In this document: one piece after another, positions 1 through 8,429 of the stretch
Layout: the number at the start of each line of letters is the position of its first letter
Position numbering within the stretch: the first letter of the stretch is position 1
Assembly: GCA_002084765.1 (NCBI GenBank)
Contig: NBMB01000041.1
Span: forward strand, 1-64,000
Length of the DNA: 64,000 nucleotides
Source: Candidatus Cloacimonetes bacterium 4572_55
GTDB taxonomy: Bacteria > 4572-55
Direction: 5' to 3'
Notes under the pieces: generated by a model
What the model was told of the DNA's origin: nothing
The model's input: the letters and a program-made list of their open reading frames with translations, nothing else
The model's database searches: none
Position numbers and translations under genes: made by a program

Positions 1-1
1 C

Positions 2-421
2 GTGGCATTGGGTCAAATGATCGGTCGAATCGGTTGCTTCCTGAACGGCTGCTGCTATGGCAAACCATGCGATTTGCCATGGGGTGTCAGCTTCCCTGAA
101 ACGGTCTCTGCAGGACGCGACTTTCCCGGCATTGATCTCCATCCCACTCAGCTCTACGCTTCACTTTACGCGCTACTGATTCTTATCCTCCTATTGCTTT
201 ATGACAGAAGAAAAACTGCGCGCGGCTCCACCTTTTTCTTTTATTTTATCCTGTTCGGCATTGCCCGATTTTCCATTGATTTTGTCCGTCATTACGACGA
301 TTTCTTTTTTATCCATTTCGCTGGATTGCAGATAACCGCCAGCCAACTCGTCGGTATCCTCCTTATCCTATTCGGCATCACAGGATTGACGATCCGGACA
401 AAAGGTCAGGTTAAAGTTTAA
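2..421 (+). CDS. lgt: Prolipoprotein diacylglyceryl transferase, C-terminal part
   Basis: This is the last 139 codons of a gene that enters from the left edge, so the true start is outside the window. Lgt moves a diacylglyceryl group from phosphatidylglycerol to the lipobox cysteine of prolipoproteins in the inner membrane. The segment GQMIGRIGCFLNGCCYGKP is the conserved Lgt signature region in the Cys-rich variant. HPTQLYASLYALL is the second conserved block, and the rest is hydrophobic membrane segments with ARFSIDFVRHYD between them. Several proteins in the window have lipoboxes and would be its substrates. Identification rests on these motifs; the N-terminal half cannot be judged. Confidence 0.88.
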   Translation: MALGQMIGRIGCFLNGCCYGKPCDLPWGVSFPETVSAGRDFPGIDLHPTQLYASLYALLILILLLLYDRRKTARGSTFFFYFILFGIARFSIDFVRHYDDFFFIHFAGLQITASQLVGILLILFGITGLTIRTKGQVKV

Positions 422-647
422 CCCAACAGTTGCGATTCATTAGAATCAAATTCAGAGTAAATCCACAATGAGGTCAACAAATTCAGCAGAACGCTACTTG
501 ATATGCGAATCGTCGCGGTCTTGTTTTGCCGAAAAATGACGAATCTTATCAAGAAGAGCAAAAAATATCTTGCATTATTACAAAAAAATCCTATTTTAGA
601 CCTCAGTATGATTTAAATTTTACTTCTCTAATAAATTTTTATTAAGT
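422..647. other. Intergenic region before tRNA-Pro
   Basis: AT-rich spacer between lgt and the tRNA. A TATGAT hexamer at 607-612 lies about 35 bases before the tRNA and could be a -10 element, but no -35 match stands at the right distance. No reading frame with coding character is seen. The spacer after the tRNA (725-907) also looks empty apart from a T run straight after the CCA. Confidence 0.4.
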
Positions 648-724
<77 letters not shown>

Positions 725-907
725 TTTTTTATCCTTCCGTTTTCATACTGACCCATGCAGAAAATAGCGGTTATCGGCTCATCCAAACTGTAATACAAGA
801 AAAATACCAATCTGCCTACTTTATCGGTAAGGAAATCGCGTTGCCTCATGCGAGACAACCGCTAAACGCGGAAACAAGAGGTATCCAACGCTTTTTGAAT
901 GATACAC

Positions 908-1183
908 ATGAAAATAAAAGCGCATATTATTGTCCAGGGGCGGGTACAAGGTGTCGGATTTCGTCATTTTTCCTATCGACACGCGCTAAAATTCAAATTG
1001 ACAGGGTATGTAAGAAATCTTCCCAACGCTCAGGTTGAATCTATCGTCGAAGGCAATAAGAACCGGATTGCAGATTATATCGAATTGTTGAAGGTAGGCC
1101 CCAGCTTTGCCGACGTAACTCATATTGACATACGTTGGTCGCAACGAACAGGGGAATTCTCCAATTTTGAAGTTCGATTTTAG
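908..1183 (+). CDS. acyP: Acylphosphatase
   Basis: Small cytosolic enzyme that hydrolyses carboxyl-phosphate bonds such as acetyl phosphate. GRVQGVGFRHF contains the catalytic arginine loop, and GYVRNLPN holds the catalytic asparagine after the usual spacing. The length of about 91 residues is normal. The start at 908 (MKIKAHIIVQGR) matches the family; an upstream in-frame ATG at 899 would add three residues. Neither start has a clear ribosome-binding site. It stands alone between tRNA-Pro and the sigma factor gene. Confidence 0.88.
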   Translation: MKIKAHIIVQGRVQGVGFRHFSYRHALKFKLTGYVRNLPNAQVESIVEGNKNRIADYIELLKVGPSFADVTHIDIRWSQRTGEFSNFEVRF

Positions 1184-1289
1184 GAAGGGGTGCGCTTTTT
1201 TTACCATGTACTAGCTGTAGCCTTTTACCCTGCCCCCGGAAACAGGTGAAAAAGTTTGTGATATAGCGTATCAAATAAACTGTCAGCGG

Positions 1290-2291
1290 ATGAATATGGA
1301 CGATTGCTTTGAGTATCCCGTAAATTTGGACGCAGCACCGCCTTTGGGTAGTTCTTTAGCCTCAATATTTTTGGATAATGGCAAAGGAAACAAATCCGCT
1401 GAATCTGAAATTACTTCGCAGCCTTTACTTGACCAGATTGAGGAACGCTTCGGCAATCGAAAAAGCTCGACGTCGTTGCAGCGCTATTTGGCGGAAATCG
1501 GTAAGATCAAATTATTAAGCAAAAAGGAAGAGATTGAGCTTGCCGATCGAATTGCGCAGGGCGATTTAAAGGCGAGAGGCACCATGATCCAAGCTAATTT
1601 GCGCCTGGTAGTGAGTATCGCGAAGAACTATCGACGAAGTAAGGTCTCCTTGATGGACCTGATCGAAGAAGGGAATTTGGGATTGATTCACGCCGTGCAA
1701 AAATTCAAGCCCGAATTCGGATGTCGCTTCAGCACATACGCCACGGCGTGGATCAAACAGGCAATTCATCGGAGCCTGACGGATCAGGGACGGACGATCC
1801 GAATCCCTTTGCACATGGTTGAGTTGATTAAAAAATATTTTCGATCGGTCAGAGAGTTGCGTAAGACGATCAATCAGGATCCAAGCAGCGAGCAGATCGC
1901 TGAAAAAATGGAAATTTCGCTGAGGCAGGTCGAGTTTATCAAAAGTATGCTTCATGGCGTGACTTCGATGGATCAGGCTTTAAATGAAGATTCGACTCAT
2001 GAATTGCATGAGTCCATCCCCGACACAACGTCGATGGGTCCAGAGGATTATCTGGAAAATCGGATGAAAAACGCCCGATTGCTGGAGTATCTGGACGGTC
2101 TGCCCAGCCAAGAAAAAACAATCCTGAAGTTTCGCTTCGGCTTCTTCGACGATAAGCCGCATACGCTCGCGGATATCGGAAAAAGGATGGGACTCTCGAG
2201 AGAACGCGTGCGTCAGATCGAGCAAAAGGCACTGTCTCGGCTCAAACATCGTATGACCTATAGCAGCAGCGAGTTGTTTGTATTTCGATAA
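1290..2291 (+). CDS. RNA polymerase sigma-70 family factor (RpoS/RpoD type)
   Basis: A 333-residue sigma factor. It lacks region 1.1 but has all of regions 1.2 to 4.2. SLQRYLAEIGKIKLLSKKEE is region 1.2. The segment around residues 100-165, with NLRLVVSIAKNY, DLIEEGNLGL and STYATAWIKQAI, is region 2 with its -10 binding helix. GLSRERVRQIEQKALSRLKH near the C-terminus is the region 4.2 helix-turn-helix that binds the -35 element. Length and missing region 1.1 fit a group 2 (RpoS-like) or compact primary factor; which one cannot be settled from one window. The gene ends six bases before tRNA-Arg, so the two may be co-transcribed. Confidence 0.92.
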   Translation: MNMDDCFEYPVNLDAAPPLGSSLASIFLDNGKGNKSAESEITSQPLLDQIEERFGNRKSSTSLQRYLAEIGKIKLLSKKEEIELADRIAQGDLKARGTMIQANLRLVVSIAKNYRRSKVSLMDLIEEGNLGLIHAVQKFKPEFGCRFSTYATAWIKQAIHRSLTDQGRTIRIPLHMVELIKKYFRSVRELRKTINQDPSSEQIAEKMEISLRQVEFIKSMLHGVTSMDQALNEDSTHELHESIPDTTSMGPEDYLENRMKNARLLEYLDGLPSQEKTILKFRFGFFDDKPHTLADIGKRMGLSRERVRQIEQKALSRLKHRMTYSSSELFVFR

Positions 2292-2296
2292 AATTT

Positions 2297-2373
2297 GCCC
2301 CCGTAGCTCAGTCGGATAGAGCAGCGGTTTCCTAAACCGTTGGCCGGAGGTTCGAATCCTCTCGGGGGTACCA
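2297..2373 (+). tRNA. tRNA-Arg (CCT)
   Basis: The acceptor stem GCCCCCG pairs with CGGGGGT (one G-T pair at the end) and is followed by an encoded ACCA. The anticodon stem GCGGT/ACCGT closes the loop TTCCTAA, giving anticodon CCT for AGG codons. The D arm GCTCAGTCGGATAGAGC and T arm GGAGG-TTCGAAT-CCTCT are standard. Confidence 0.95.
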
Positions 2374-2379
2374 GATTCA

Positions 2380-2422
2380 ACGGAAGTCGGGTTTTCACCC
2401 AATTCGGCTTCCGTTTTTTTTT
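2380..2422 (+). terminator. Rho-independent terminator after tRNA-Arg
   Basis: ACGGAAG (2380-2386) pairs with CTTCCGT (2408-2414), with further pairing inside the hairpin, and a run of T residues follows at once. It ends the sigma factor/tRNA-Arg transcription unit. Confidence 0.8.
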
Positions 2423-2604
2423 GTCTTTTCACAGAAAAAAAAATATCGATCCTGACAGATTATTTCCAGGATAAACGGATGATCTCGTAAAAAAACCATC
2501 CATTGCGCGCATATTATCTCTCGGTTGTATCGTTACGAACATTTTTCAGACGAGCGGTTTAACGCCTATCTTTTATTTTTCGCAATTAATAATCGATTTA
2601 GCTA

Positions 2605-2633
2605 TTGACAGCGCGGTGTTAAGGTTTTAATAT
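2605..2633 (+). promoter_or_regulatory. Sigma-70-type promoter of nuoGH
   Basis: A perfect TTGACA -35 (2605-2610) is followed after 17 bases by TAATAT (2628-2633) as -10. Transcription would start near 2640 and leave a leader of about 90 bases before nuoG. This argues against the longer nuoG frame that opens at 2632 inside the -10 box. Nothing else is seen between the preceding terminator and this promoter. Confidence 0.6.
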
Positions 2634-2733
2634 GTTCTATGTCGGTCTCTATCGGCTTTTTTGTTCGGGAATAGTCGAAATTCGGAAAGGACAACGTAAT
2701 TATCCTGATAACAATTACAAAAGTGAAGTATAT

Positions 2734-4329
2734 ATGTCGAAAAAAATTGTCATAAAATTGAATGGAAAAGATGTTGAAGTTGAAAAAGGGCAAACTATAT
2801 TACAAGCCGCAAAAGCATACGGGGTGGATATTCCTCACTATTGCTATCACCCCGGATTGAGCATTGCCGGGAATTGCCGCATGTGTTTAGTAAATGTCGC
2901 ATTGAAAAATCCTCGAAACCCGGAAGCTCCGGCGAAATGGATGCCCAAACCTTTTATTGCCTGTCAAACAACGGTCAGCCCAGGTATGGAAGTGGACACG
3001 GAGTCGGAAAAAACCAAGGCGATCCAGCAGGCAATCATGGAATTCTTGCTGATCAACCATCCACTGGACTGCCCCGAGTGCGATCAGGCTGGCGAATGCC
3101 GTCTGCAAGATTATTCTTATGAATATGGTCAGGATCGGAGCCGTTTTATCGAAGAAAAAAATGTCCGGCGGATCAAAAACGTGGGTCCGCATATCGCCCT
3201 GTGGGGAACTCGGTGCATTGTCTGTTCCCGTTGCGTCCGTTTTCTGCAAGAGATAAGCGGAACCGGCGAACTGAGCGTATTCGAGCGGGGAGATCGCAGC
3301 GTAGTAGATATTCACCCTCGCCGTGAGGTCGATAATCCGCTGGCTGGAAATGTGGTCGATCTCTGCCCTGTCGGCGCGCTGGTCAGCCGGGACTTTCTCT
3401 ATAAAGCGCGCGTTTGGTTCTTAGAACATACGAATTCAATCTGTAATCGCTGTAGCAAGGGATGCAACATCAGAGTGGATTCGTTGGATGGAAATATCAA
3501 ACGGATCAAACCGCGCATGAATATGGCAGTCAATGAATATTGGATGTGCGACTACGGGCGGTTCGGATGGAAATCTATCTATTCGGATGATCGACTGCTT
3601 TCTCCGTTGCGTCAGAGCGCGCCTGTGGATTGGAAAACCGCTTACCATGAGCTTAAGGATACGCTGACCAAAGCAAAAGGCGGCGGCATTGGCGCGTTGG
3701 TGTCGATGTACGCGACCAATGAAGAGCTGTATCTGATCAACCAATTGGCAAAGAAAAGTTTGGGGATTGAGATGATCGCCCCGTTAGAGGTCGAGGTCAA
3801 AAACGATGAGGTTTTTCCAAAATTCACTATTCCCGGCGACAAGCAGCCGAATCGCAAAGGGTTTGATCTGATTTTAGGCGAAACCGTCTCTTATGACCAG
3901 ATTATGGATGAGATCGAATCCAAATCGCTGAAAAGTTTGATCGTCTTTGGCGGAATTCCCGATTATCAATATAAATTTGAGCTGGTTGAGGCCGCGGAAG
4001 ACCTGAAAATTTTGATCCTCTTTGACTTGATGAAAAGCGACTTGACCCGGATCGCTCATCTGACTTTCCCCATGCTTTCGTTTGCTGAAAAGAGCGGAAC
4101 GTATGTGAACGCAGACGGCAGGGTGCAGCGTTTTGACAAAGCAGTGGAGCCAAATTTCCCGGCTCATGAGGAGATCAATATTTTACAAAAGATGATCAAA
4201 ATTCAGTCTGGTTCACAAAAAACGCTGACTCCCGGAGCGATATTCGGAAGGTTGGCGCGTGAGCATAGCTCTTTTAAGAGAATAAATTATAAATCGCTCG
4301 GGGACCAGGGACAAAATATCGTTTTATAA
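2734..4329 (+). CDS. nuoG: NADH-quinone oxidoreductase subunit G (short form)
   Basis: Iron-sulfur subunit of the peripheral arm of respiratory complex I. From the N-terminus come a ferredoxin-like [2Fe-2S] domain (HYCYHPGLSIAGNCRMC), the His-Cys [4Fe-4S] domain (CPECDQAGECRLQDY), a two-cluster region (TRCIVCSRCVRF, LCPVGAL) and a CNRCSKGCN motif introducing a molybdopterin-oxidoreductase-like domain. That last domain is short, so the protein has 531 residues against about 900 in Escherichia coli; short NuoG forms are known. The start at 2734 is chosen because MSKKIVIKLNG begins the ferredoxin fold and lies behind a good promoter. Only nuoH follows, so the other subunits are elsewhere. Confidence 0.9.
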   Translation: MSKKIVIKLNGKDVEVEKGQTILQAAKAYGVDIPHYCYHPGLSIAGNCRMCLVNVALKNPRNPEAPAKWMPKPFIACQTTVSPGMEVDTESEKTKAIQQAIMEFLLINHPLDCPECDQAGECRLQDYSYEYGQDRSRFIEEKNVRRIKNVGPHIALWGTRCIVCSRCVRFLQEISGTGELSVFERGDRSVVDIHPRREVDNPLAGNVVDLCPVGALVSRDFLYKARVWFLEHTNSICNRCSKGCNIRVDSLDGNIKRIKPRMNMAVNEYWMCDYGRFGWKSIYSDDRLLSPLRQSAPVDWKTAYHELKDTLTKAKGGGIGALVSMYATNEELYLINQLAKKSLGIEMIAPLEVEVKNDEVFPKFTIPGDKQPNRKGFDLILGETVSYDQIMDEIESKSLKSLIVFGGIPDYQYKFELVEAAEDLKILILFDLMKSDLTRIAHLTFPMLSFAEKSGTYVNADGRVQRFDKAVEPNFPAHEEINILQKMIKIQSGSQKTLTPGAIFGRLAREHSSFKRINYKSLGDQGQNIVL

Positions 4330-4409
4330 CTGTTGCGGTTCGAGACGATTTTTCCTAAATAATCGTTATTTGTCACATATTTTGTCACATATATTGAGGA
4401 GGGATTACC

Positions 4410-5462
4410 ATTAGTTTAATAGAATACAGCTTATACTTGGTGCTGATGCTGTCGGTATTCGGCATGCTGATGCTGTTCGTCTCCTATATTGTTTATGCCG
4501 AACGCCGCGTATCCGCATTTATTCAGGATCGCTTGGGACCCAATCGGGTCGGGTGGCAGGGACTGATGCAACCATGGGCGGACGCCATCAAACTGATCTT
4601 AAAAGAAGATATTTACCCGGACAAGGCGGATAAATTTTTATTTTTTCTGGCACCGTTCATTGCATTTGCCCCGGGACTGATCACCTTTGCTTTGATCCCT
4701 ATCGGTAGCTTGGATTTTTCCGATCCCCAAGCCGCGTTAGCGATCTCAAATATCAACGTAGGCATCTTATTTATTCTGGCGATCGGATCGCTCAATTTCT
4801 ACGGCTTGGCGTTTGGAGGATGGGCGTCCAATAACAAGTGGTCCCTGTTCGGCGGATTGCGAGCCTCCGCGCAGATGATCAGCTTTGAAATCGCTATGGG
4901 ATTCGCCTTGATCAGCATCCTGATGACTGCCGAATCCGTGAACATGAACAGCATCGTGCATAGCCAGACAGGAACGTTGTGGGGATTTATTCCCCGTTGG
5001 AATGTATTTGTTCAACCGTTAGCGTTTCTGGTCTTTCTGATCGCCGCGTTTGCCGAGAATAACCGCCTGCCGTTCGACATGCCAGAAGCGGAGCCAGAGC
5101 TGGTAGGGGGCTATCATACCGAATATAGTTCGTTGAAATTCGGTCTATTTTTTTTGGGCGAATACGCGGCTTTGATCACCATGTCCGCGGTTATCGTGAC
5201 CCTATTTTTTGGCGGATGGACACTGCCCTGGGTGAGCCAAGAGACAATGGCGTCATGGGGATGGGGCCCGATTATCAGCGGTCTATTTTCTTTCGCCGTA
5301 TTTATCGTCAAATGGTTTGCCGTCATGTTTTTCTATATATGGGTACGATGGACACTGCCACGCGTGCGATACGATCAACTGATGAACCTTGGCTGGAAAG
5401 TTTTGATTGAGCTGGCATTCCTGAATATCCTGATCACAGCCGCGATCGGTCTATGGCTATGA
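4410..5462 (+). CDS. nuoH: NADH-quinone oxidoreductase subunit H, apparent ATT start
   Basis: Membrane subunit of complex I that helps form the quinone site. YAERRVSAFIQDRLGPNRVG and ENNRLPFDMPEAEPELVGGY are the two hallmark loops, set among about eight membrane helices. The first ATG/GTG/TTG in frame is a TTG at 4437, which would cut off part of helix 1. A strong GAGGAGGG (4396-4403) has no such codon in reach. Six bases after it, however, the frame reads ATT at 4410, giving (M)SLIEYSLYLVLML, which restores a normal NuoH N-terminus. An in-frame stop at 4395 rules out a start further upstream. I therefore place the start at the ATT. Follows nuoG directly. Confidence 0.88.
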   Translation: MSLIEYSLYLVLMLSVFGMLMLFVSYIVYAERRVSAFIQDRLGPNRVGWQGLMQPWADAIKLILKEDIYPDKADKFLFFLAPFIAFAPGLITFALIPIGSLDFSDPQAALAISNINVGILFILAIGSLNFYGLAFGGWASNNKWSLFGGLRASAQMISFEIAMGFALISILMTAESVNMNSIVHSQTGTLWGFIPRWNVFVQPLAFLVFLIAAFAENNRLPFDMPEAEPELVGGYHTEYSSLKFGLFFLGEYAALITMSAVIVTLFFGGWTLPWVSQETMASWGWGPIISGLFSFAVFIVKWFAVMFFYIWVRWTLPRVRYDQLMNLGWKVLIELAFLNILITAAIGLWL

Positions 5463-5479
5463 TAAATATGGACTTCCGT

Positions 5480-5510
5480 AAAAAAGAGGCGCGTATCGCG
5501 TCTCTTTTTT
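5480..5510 (+). terminator. Rho-independent terminator after nuoH
   Basis: A near-perfect hairpin: AAAAAAGAGGCGCG (5480-5493) and CGCGTCTCTTTTTT (5497-5510) pair around a TAT loop with one G-T pair. The A tract on one arm and the T tract on the other would let it work on both strands. It separates nuoGH from hflKC. Confidence 0.85.
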
Positions 5511-5585
5511 ATAATGGATATAACAGATTGATAATAAATGATCTGTCGATAGTTATTAATTACTAACAACAAAAAGGCGTTTTTT

Positions 5586-6485
5586 ATGAATAATAACGAA
5601 TTCGATTATCGAGAAGTCGGCATCGTATTAAGATTCGGCGAATATGTCCGCACCGCAGAACCGGGGCTCAATTTTAAGATTCCCTTTGGAGTAGAGGATG
5701 TTTATAAAGTGCCGATTCAGCGTCAACTGAAGCAAGAGTTCGGCTATCGTACGGAAAAAGCCGGCATAAAAAGCACCTATTCTCGAGGAAATTTCGAGCA
5801 GGAATCTTTGATGCTGACCGGTGATTTGAACACTGCAGAGGTGGAATGGAGCGTTCAATATCGAATAAGCGACCCATATAAATATCTGTTCAAGGTCAGA
5901 GGCCAACACCAGACCATGCGCATGATGAACGAGTCGATTATGCGGGAAGTGGTTGGAGACCGCACGGTGAACGAGGTGTTGACTATCGGACGTCAGGAAG
6001 TCGCGTCGATGGTGGAGGTAAAGCTGCAAGAGTTATGCGACCAATATGATACCGGTTTCAAGGTCGACCAGGTGGTGCTGCAGGACGTCAACCCACCGGA
6101 CAAAGTAAAGCCTTCTTTCAACGCGGTGAACGAGGCTCAGCAGGAGCGAGAACGACTGATAAACGAGGCTCGGGCAAAATATAACCAAATTATTCCCAAA
6201 GCTAAAGGCGAGGCAAAACAGCTCGTTCAACAGGCGGAAGGATACGCCCTGGACCGCGTCAATAGTGCTCGCGGCGATTCGGCAAAATTCGTGGATGTGC
6301 TTGACGAGTATAAAAAAGCTCCGGAAGTCACCCGACAACGAATATATCTGGAGACCTTGAACCGAATTTTGCCGAAAGCAGGCCGCAAGGTGATTATTGA
6401 TAAGGACGCGGCAAATGTGATACCACTACTCCAATTGGATTCAAATTCGTATTCGAATTCGTCAGATAAAGGGAGGCAAAAATGA
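5586..6485 (+). CDS. hflK: HflK-like SPFH/band-7 protein without a membrane anchor
   Basis: Partner of HflC in the complex that surrounds and controls the FtsH membrane protease. The protein begins (M)NNNEFDYREVGIVLRFGEYV and goes straight into the SPFH domain, with PGLNFKIPF and a long Ala/Glu/Lys-rich coiled coil at about residues 195-260. The N-terminal cytoplasmic region and transmembrane helix usual in HflK are absent. The reading frame upstream is closed by a stop at 5550 and the 75 bases before the start encode nothing hydrophobic. The stop codon overlaps the hflC start (ATGA), so translation is coupled. A membrane tie through HflC is likely. Confidence 0.85.
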   Translation: MNNNEFDYREVGIVLRFGEYVRTAEPGLNFKIPFGVEDVYKVPIQRQLKQEFGYRTEKAGIKSTYSRGNFEQESLMLTGDLNTAEVEWSVQYRISDPYKYLFKVRGQHQTMRMMNESIMREVVGDRTVNEVLTIGRQEVASMVEVKLQELCDQYDTGFKVDQVVLQDVNPPDKVKPSFNAVNEAQQERERLINEARAKYNQIIPKAKGEAKQLVQQAEGYALDRVNSARGDSAKFVDVLDEYKKAPEVTRQRIYLETLNRILPKAGRKVIIDKDAANVIPLLQLDSNSYSNSSDKGRQK

Positions 6486-7444
6486 AATCGATGAACCCCA
6501 CATTGATATTAATTGGACTTTTCATCCTATTGTTTGCGTTTTATCTCTCGGTATTCACGATAAACGAGACCGAGCAGGTGGTGATTACCCAATTCGGCAA
6601 ACCGATCGGTGAACCGATCATGGATCCCGGTCTACATTGGAAGATACCCTTTGTTCAGGTCGTCCATGCCTTTGAAAAGCGCTTCCTGGAATGGGATGGC
6701 GACCCCAATCAGGTTCCGACAAAAGATAAACGCTTTATTTGGGTGGACACCACCGCGCGCTGGCAGATCATCGATCCGCTCCAATTTTTCAAGAGCCTGG
6801 GCGACGAAAGGATTGCGCACTCCCGCTTGGACGATATCCTCGACGGCGAGATCCGGAACGCAGTAGCAAAGCAGAACCTTGTTGAGCTGGTTCGCTCCTC
6901 GAACCGAGAACCCGATACTGGAGACTCCACCATGGTCGAGGAACTCAGCGAAGGAGACCAAATGGATGTTCTTAAAAAGATTCGTGTGGGACGAGAAAAA
7001 ATTCAGCAGGAGATACTATCCTCAGCCTCCAAAAGCACAGTCAGTTGGGGCGTTGAACTTCTGGATTTCCGAATCAAACGGCTGAACTATGTGGATGAAG
7101 TGCGAGAAAAAGTGTACGCCCGTATGATCAGCGAGAGAAAAAGGATTGCGGATAAATATCGCTCCGAAGGTCAGGGTGAAGCGTCCCGAATTCTGGGAGA
7201 AAAAGATCGTGAACTGAAGCGTATTCAGTCCGAGGCTTACAAGGAGTATCAAGAGATCACAGGAAAGGCGGACGCGGAAGCCGCTCGCATTTATGCGGAG
7301 GCTTATAACAGGAGTCCTGAATCACGCGATTTTTATGGATTCATCAAATCTATGGAGACCATGGAGACCGCTATCGATAAAGAGACATGGCTGATGTTAA
7401 GCTCCGAGGGCGACTTTTATCGCTATCTCCAGAATTACCAATAG
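6482..7444 (+). CDS. hflC: HflC, SPFH/band-7 modulator of FtsH
   Basis: A single N-terminal membrane helix at about residues 6-26 (PTLILIGLFILLFAFYLSVF) precedes an SPFH domain with ETEQVVITQFGKPIG and PGLHWKIPF. A C-terminal coiled coil rich in Glu, Lys and Ala follows, with the family-typical RIYAEAYNRSPESRDFYGF near the end. HflC and HflK form a large periplasmic cage around FtsH that limits its proteolysis. It overlaps hflK by four bases. Because its partner lacks an anchor here, this helix may hold the whole complex in the membrane. Confidence 0.92.
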   Translation: MKSMNPTLILIGLFILLFAFYLSVFTINETEQVVITQFGKPIGEPIMDPGLHWKIPFVQVVHAFEKRFLEWDGDPNQVPTKDKRFIWVDTTARWQIIDPLQFFKSLGDERIAHSRLDDILDGEIRNAVAKQNLVELVRSSNREPDTGDSTMVEELSEGDQMDVLKKIRVGREKIQQEILSSASKSTVSWGVELLDFRIKRLNYVDEVREKVYARMISERKRIADKYRSEGQGEASRILGEKDRELKRIQSEAYKEYQEITGKADAEAARIYAEAYNRSPESRDFYGFIKSMETMETAIDKETWLMLSSEGDFYRYLQNYQ

Positions 7445-7462
7445 AATTAGACATGTCTCTAA

Positions 7463-7479
7463 GGGGAGATAATCTCCCC
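7463..7479. repeat. Small perfect hairpin between hflC and uppP
   Basis: GGGGAGA (7463-7469) pairs with TCTCCCC (7473-7479) around a TAA loop. No T run follows on either strand, so it is not a standard terminator. It may stabilise the hflC mRNA end or attenuate read-through into uppP. Confidence 0.4.
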
Positions 7480-7520
7480 GTGCAACGACCGCTTTATACT
7501 TCTCTTGTAAAGGGAATTTT

Positions 7521-8339
7521 ATGTCAATTTTGGAAGCCATTTTCTTGGGGTTGGTTCAAGGATTAACAGAATTCTTACCTATCAGCAGCTCAGGGCATTT
7601 GGTCATTTTTGGTCATTTAATTGAAAGTGGAAAACCCTCGCTTCTTTTTGACGTCTTTGTCCATCTCGGCACTCTGATCGCGATTTTGATCTATTACCGA
7701 GACGAGGTCATACGGCTGATCATATCGATGCGATCTCTTCCCGCATACTTCCGACGAGAGAAAATTTCGGAACAAAATACGGACTCACTCCGATTCCAAT
7801 CCTATCTTGTGATAGGCATGATCCCCGTTGTCTTGATCGCGCTGTTATTGGGATACTTTATCGAGCGTTTTTTTTACTATCCACTTTTTGCATGCGTCAT
7901 GTTGGTCGTCACCGGTTTTATCCTCATGCTGAGTAAATTAGCACCGGTAGAAAAAAATCGATTGAACCTGAAGATTATCACGATGATCGGAGTCGCGCAA
8001 GCCTTAGCCCTATTTCCGGGAATTTCTCGATCTGGGACAACAATCGCGGTGGCGTTGATACTCGGCGTTGATAAAGAAAGAGCAGCTAAATTTTCCTTTT
8101 TCCTGGCTATTCCCGCTATCATCGGAGCGGTCGTGATGACGCTGTTCAAAACCAGCGTCTTGGAGATGGCGCAAGCGGATTGGTTGCCGATTCTTTTCGG
8201 AACCGTGGTCGCTTCCGCGTCAGGATACGCGGCGATAGAGCTTTTGCTCAGAGCACTTCGGAAGGGGGAGCTTTATTACTTTTCTTACTATTGTTGGGGA
8301 GTTGGCATACTCGGTTTTATAAAATTCTGGAATGGTTGA
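7521..8339 (+). CDS. uppP: Undecaprenyl-diphosphatase
   Basis: Integral membrane enzyme that dephosphorylates undecaprenyl diphosphate and so recycles the lipid carrier for peptidoglycan and other wall polymers. QGLTEFLPISSSGHLVIFGHL is the first signature with the catalytic glutamate and serines. PGISRSGTTIAVALILGVDKERAAKFSFFLAIP is the second, with the catalytic Arg-Ser. The length of 272 residues and about seven membrane segments are normal for the BacA family. AAAGGGA precedes the ATG at a good distance. The promoter of the next gene starts only a few bases after the stop codon. Confidence 0.95.
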   Translation: MSILEAIFLGLVQGLTEFLPISSSGHLVIFGHLIESGKPSLLFDVFVHLGTLIAILIYYRDEVIRLIISMRSLPAYFRREKISEQNTDSLRFQSYLVIGMIPVVLIALLLGYFIERFFYYPLFACVMLVVTGFILMLSKLAPVEKNRLNLKIITMIGVAQALALFPGISRSGTTIAVALILGVDKERAAKFSFFLAIPAIIGAVVMTLFKTSVLEMAQADWLPILFGTVVASASGYAAIELLLRALRKGELYYFSYYCWGVGILGFIKFWNG

Positions 8340-8345
8340 AATTTG

Positions 8346-8374
8346 TTGACAGAATTATATGAATCCGTTATCAT
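8346..8374 (+). promoter_or_regulatory. Strong sigma-70-type promoter of the outer-membrane protein gene
   Basis: TTGACA (8346-8351), 17-base spacer, TATCAT (8369-8374): eleven of twelve consensus bases at ideal spacing. Transcription would start near 8381, giving a leader of about 50 bases before the ATG at 8430. Confidence 0.65.
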
Positions 8375-8429
8375 TTATTAAGTTGTAAAAACTATGAAAA
8401 TTTTTTATTTGTCAAATCGCGAGGGAAAT

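Noticed and set aside
841-1038. Plus-strand frame overlapping acyP
   Set aside because: It is the shadow of acyP in another frame, has no family features and no ribosome-binding site.
2632-2733. Longer nuoG start at 2632
   Set aside because: It lies in the -10 box of a good promoter and adds 34 residues without family similarity.
5528-5555. Promoter TTGATA before hflK
   Set aside because: No acceptable -10 hexamer lies at 15-18 bases, so I did not call it.
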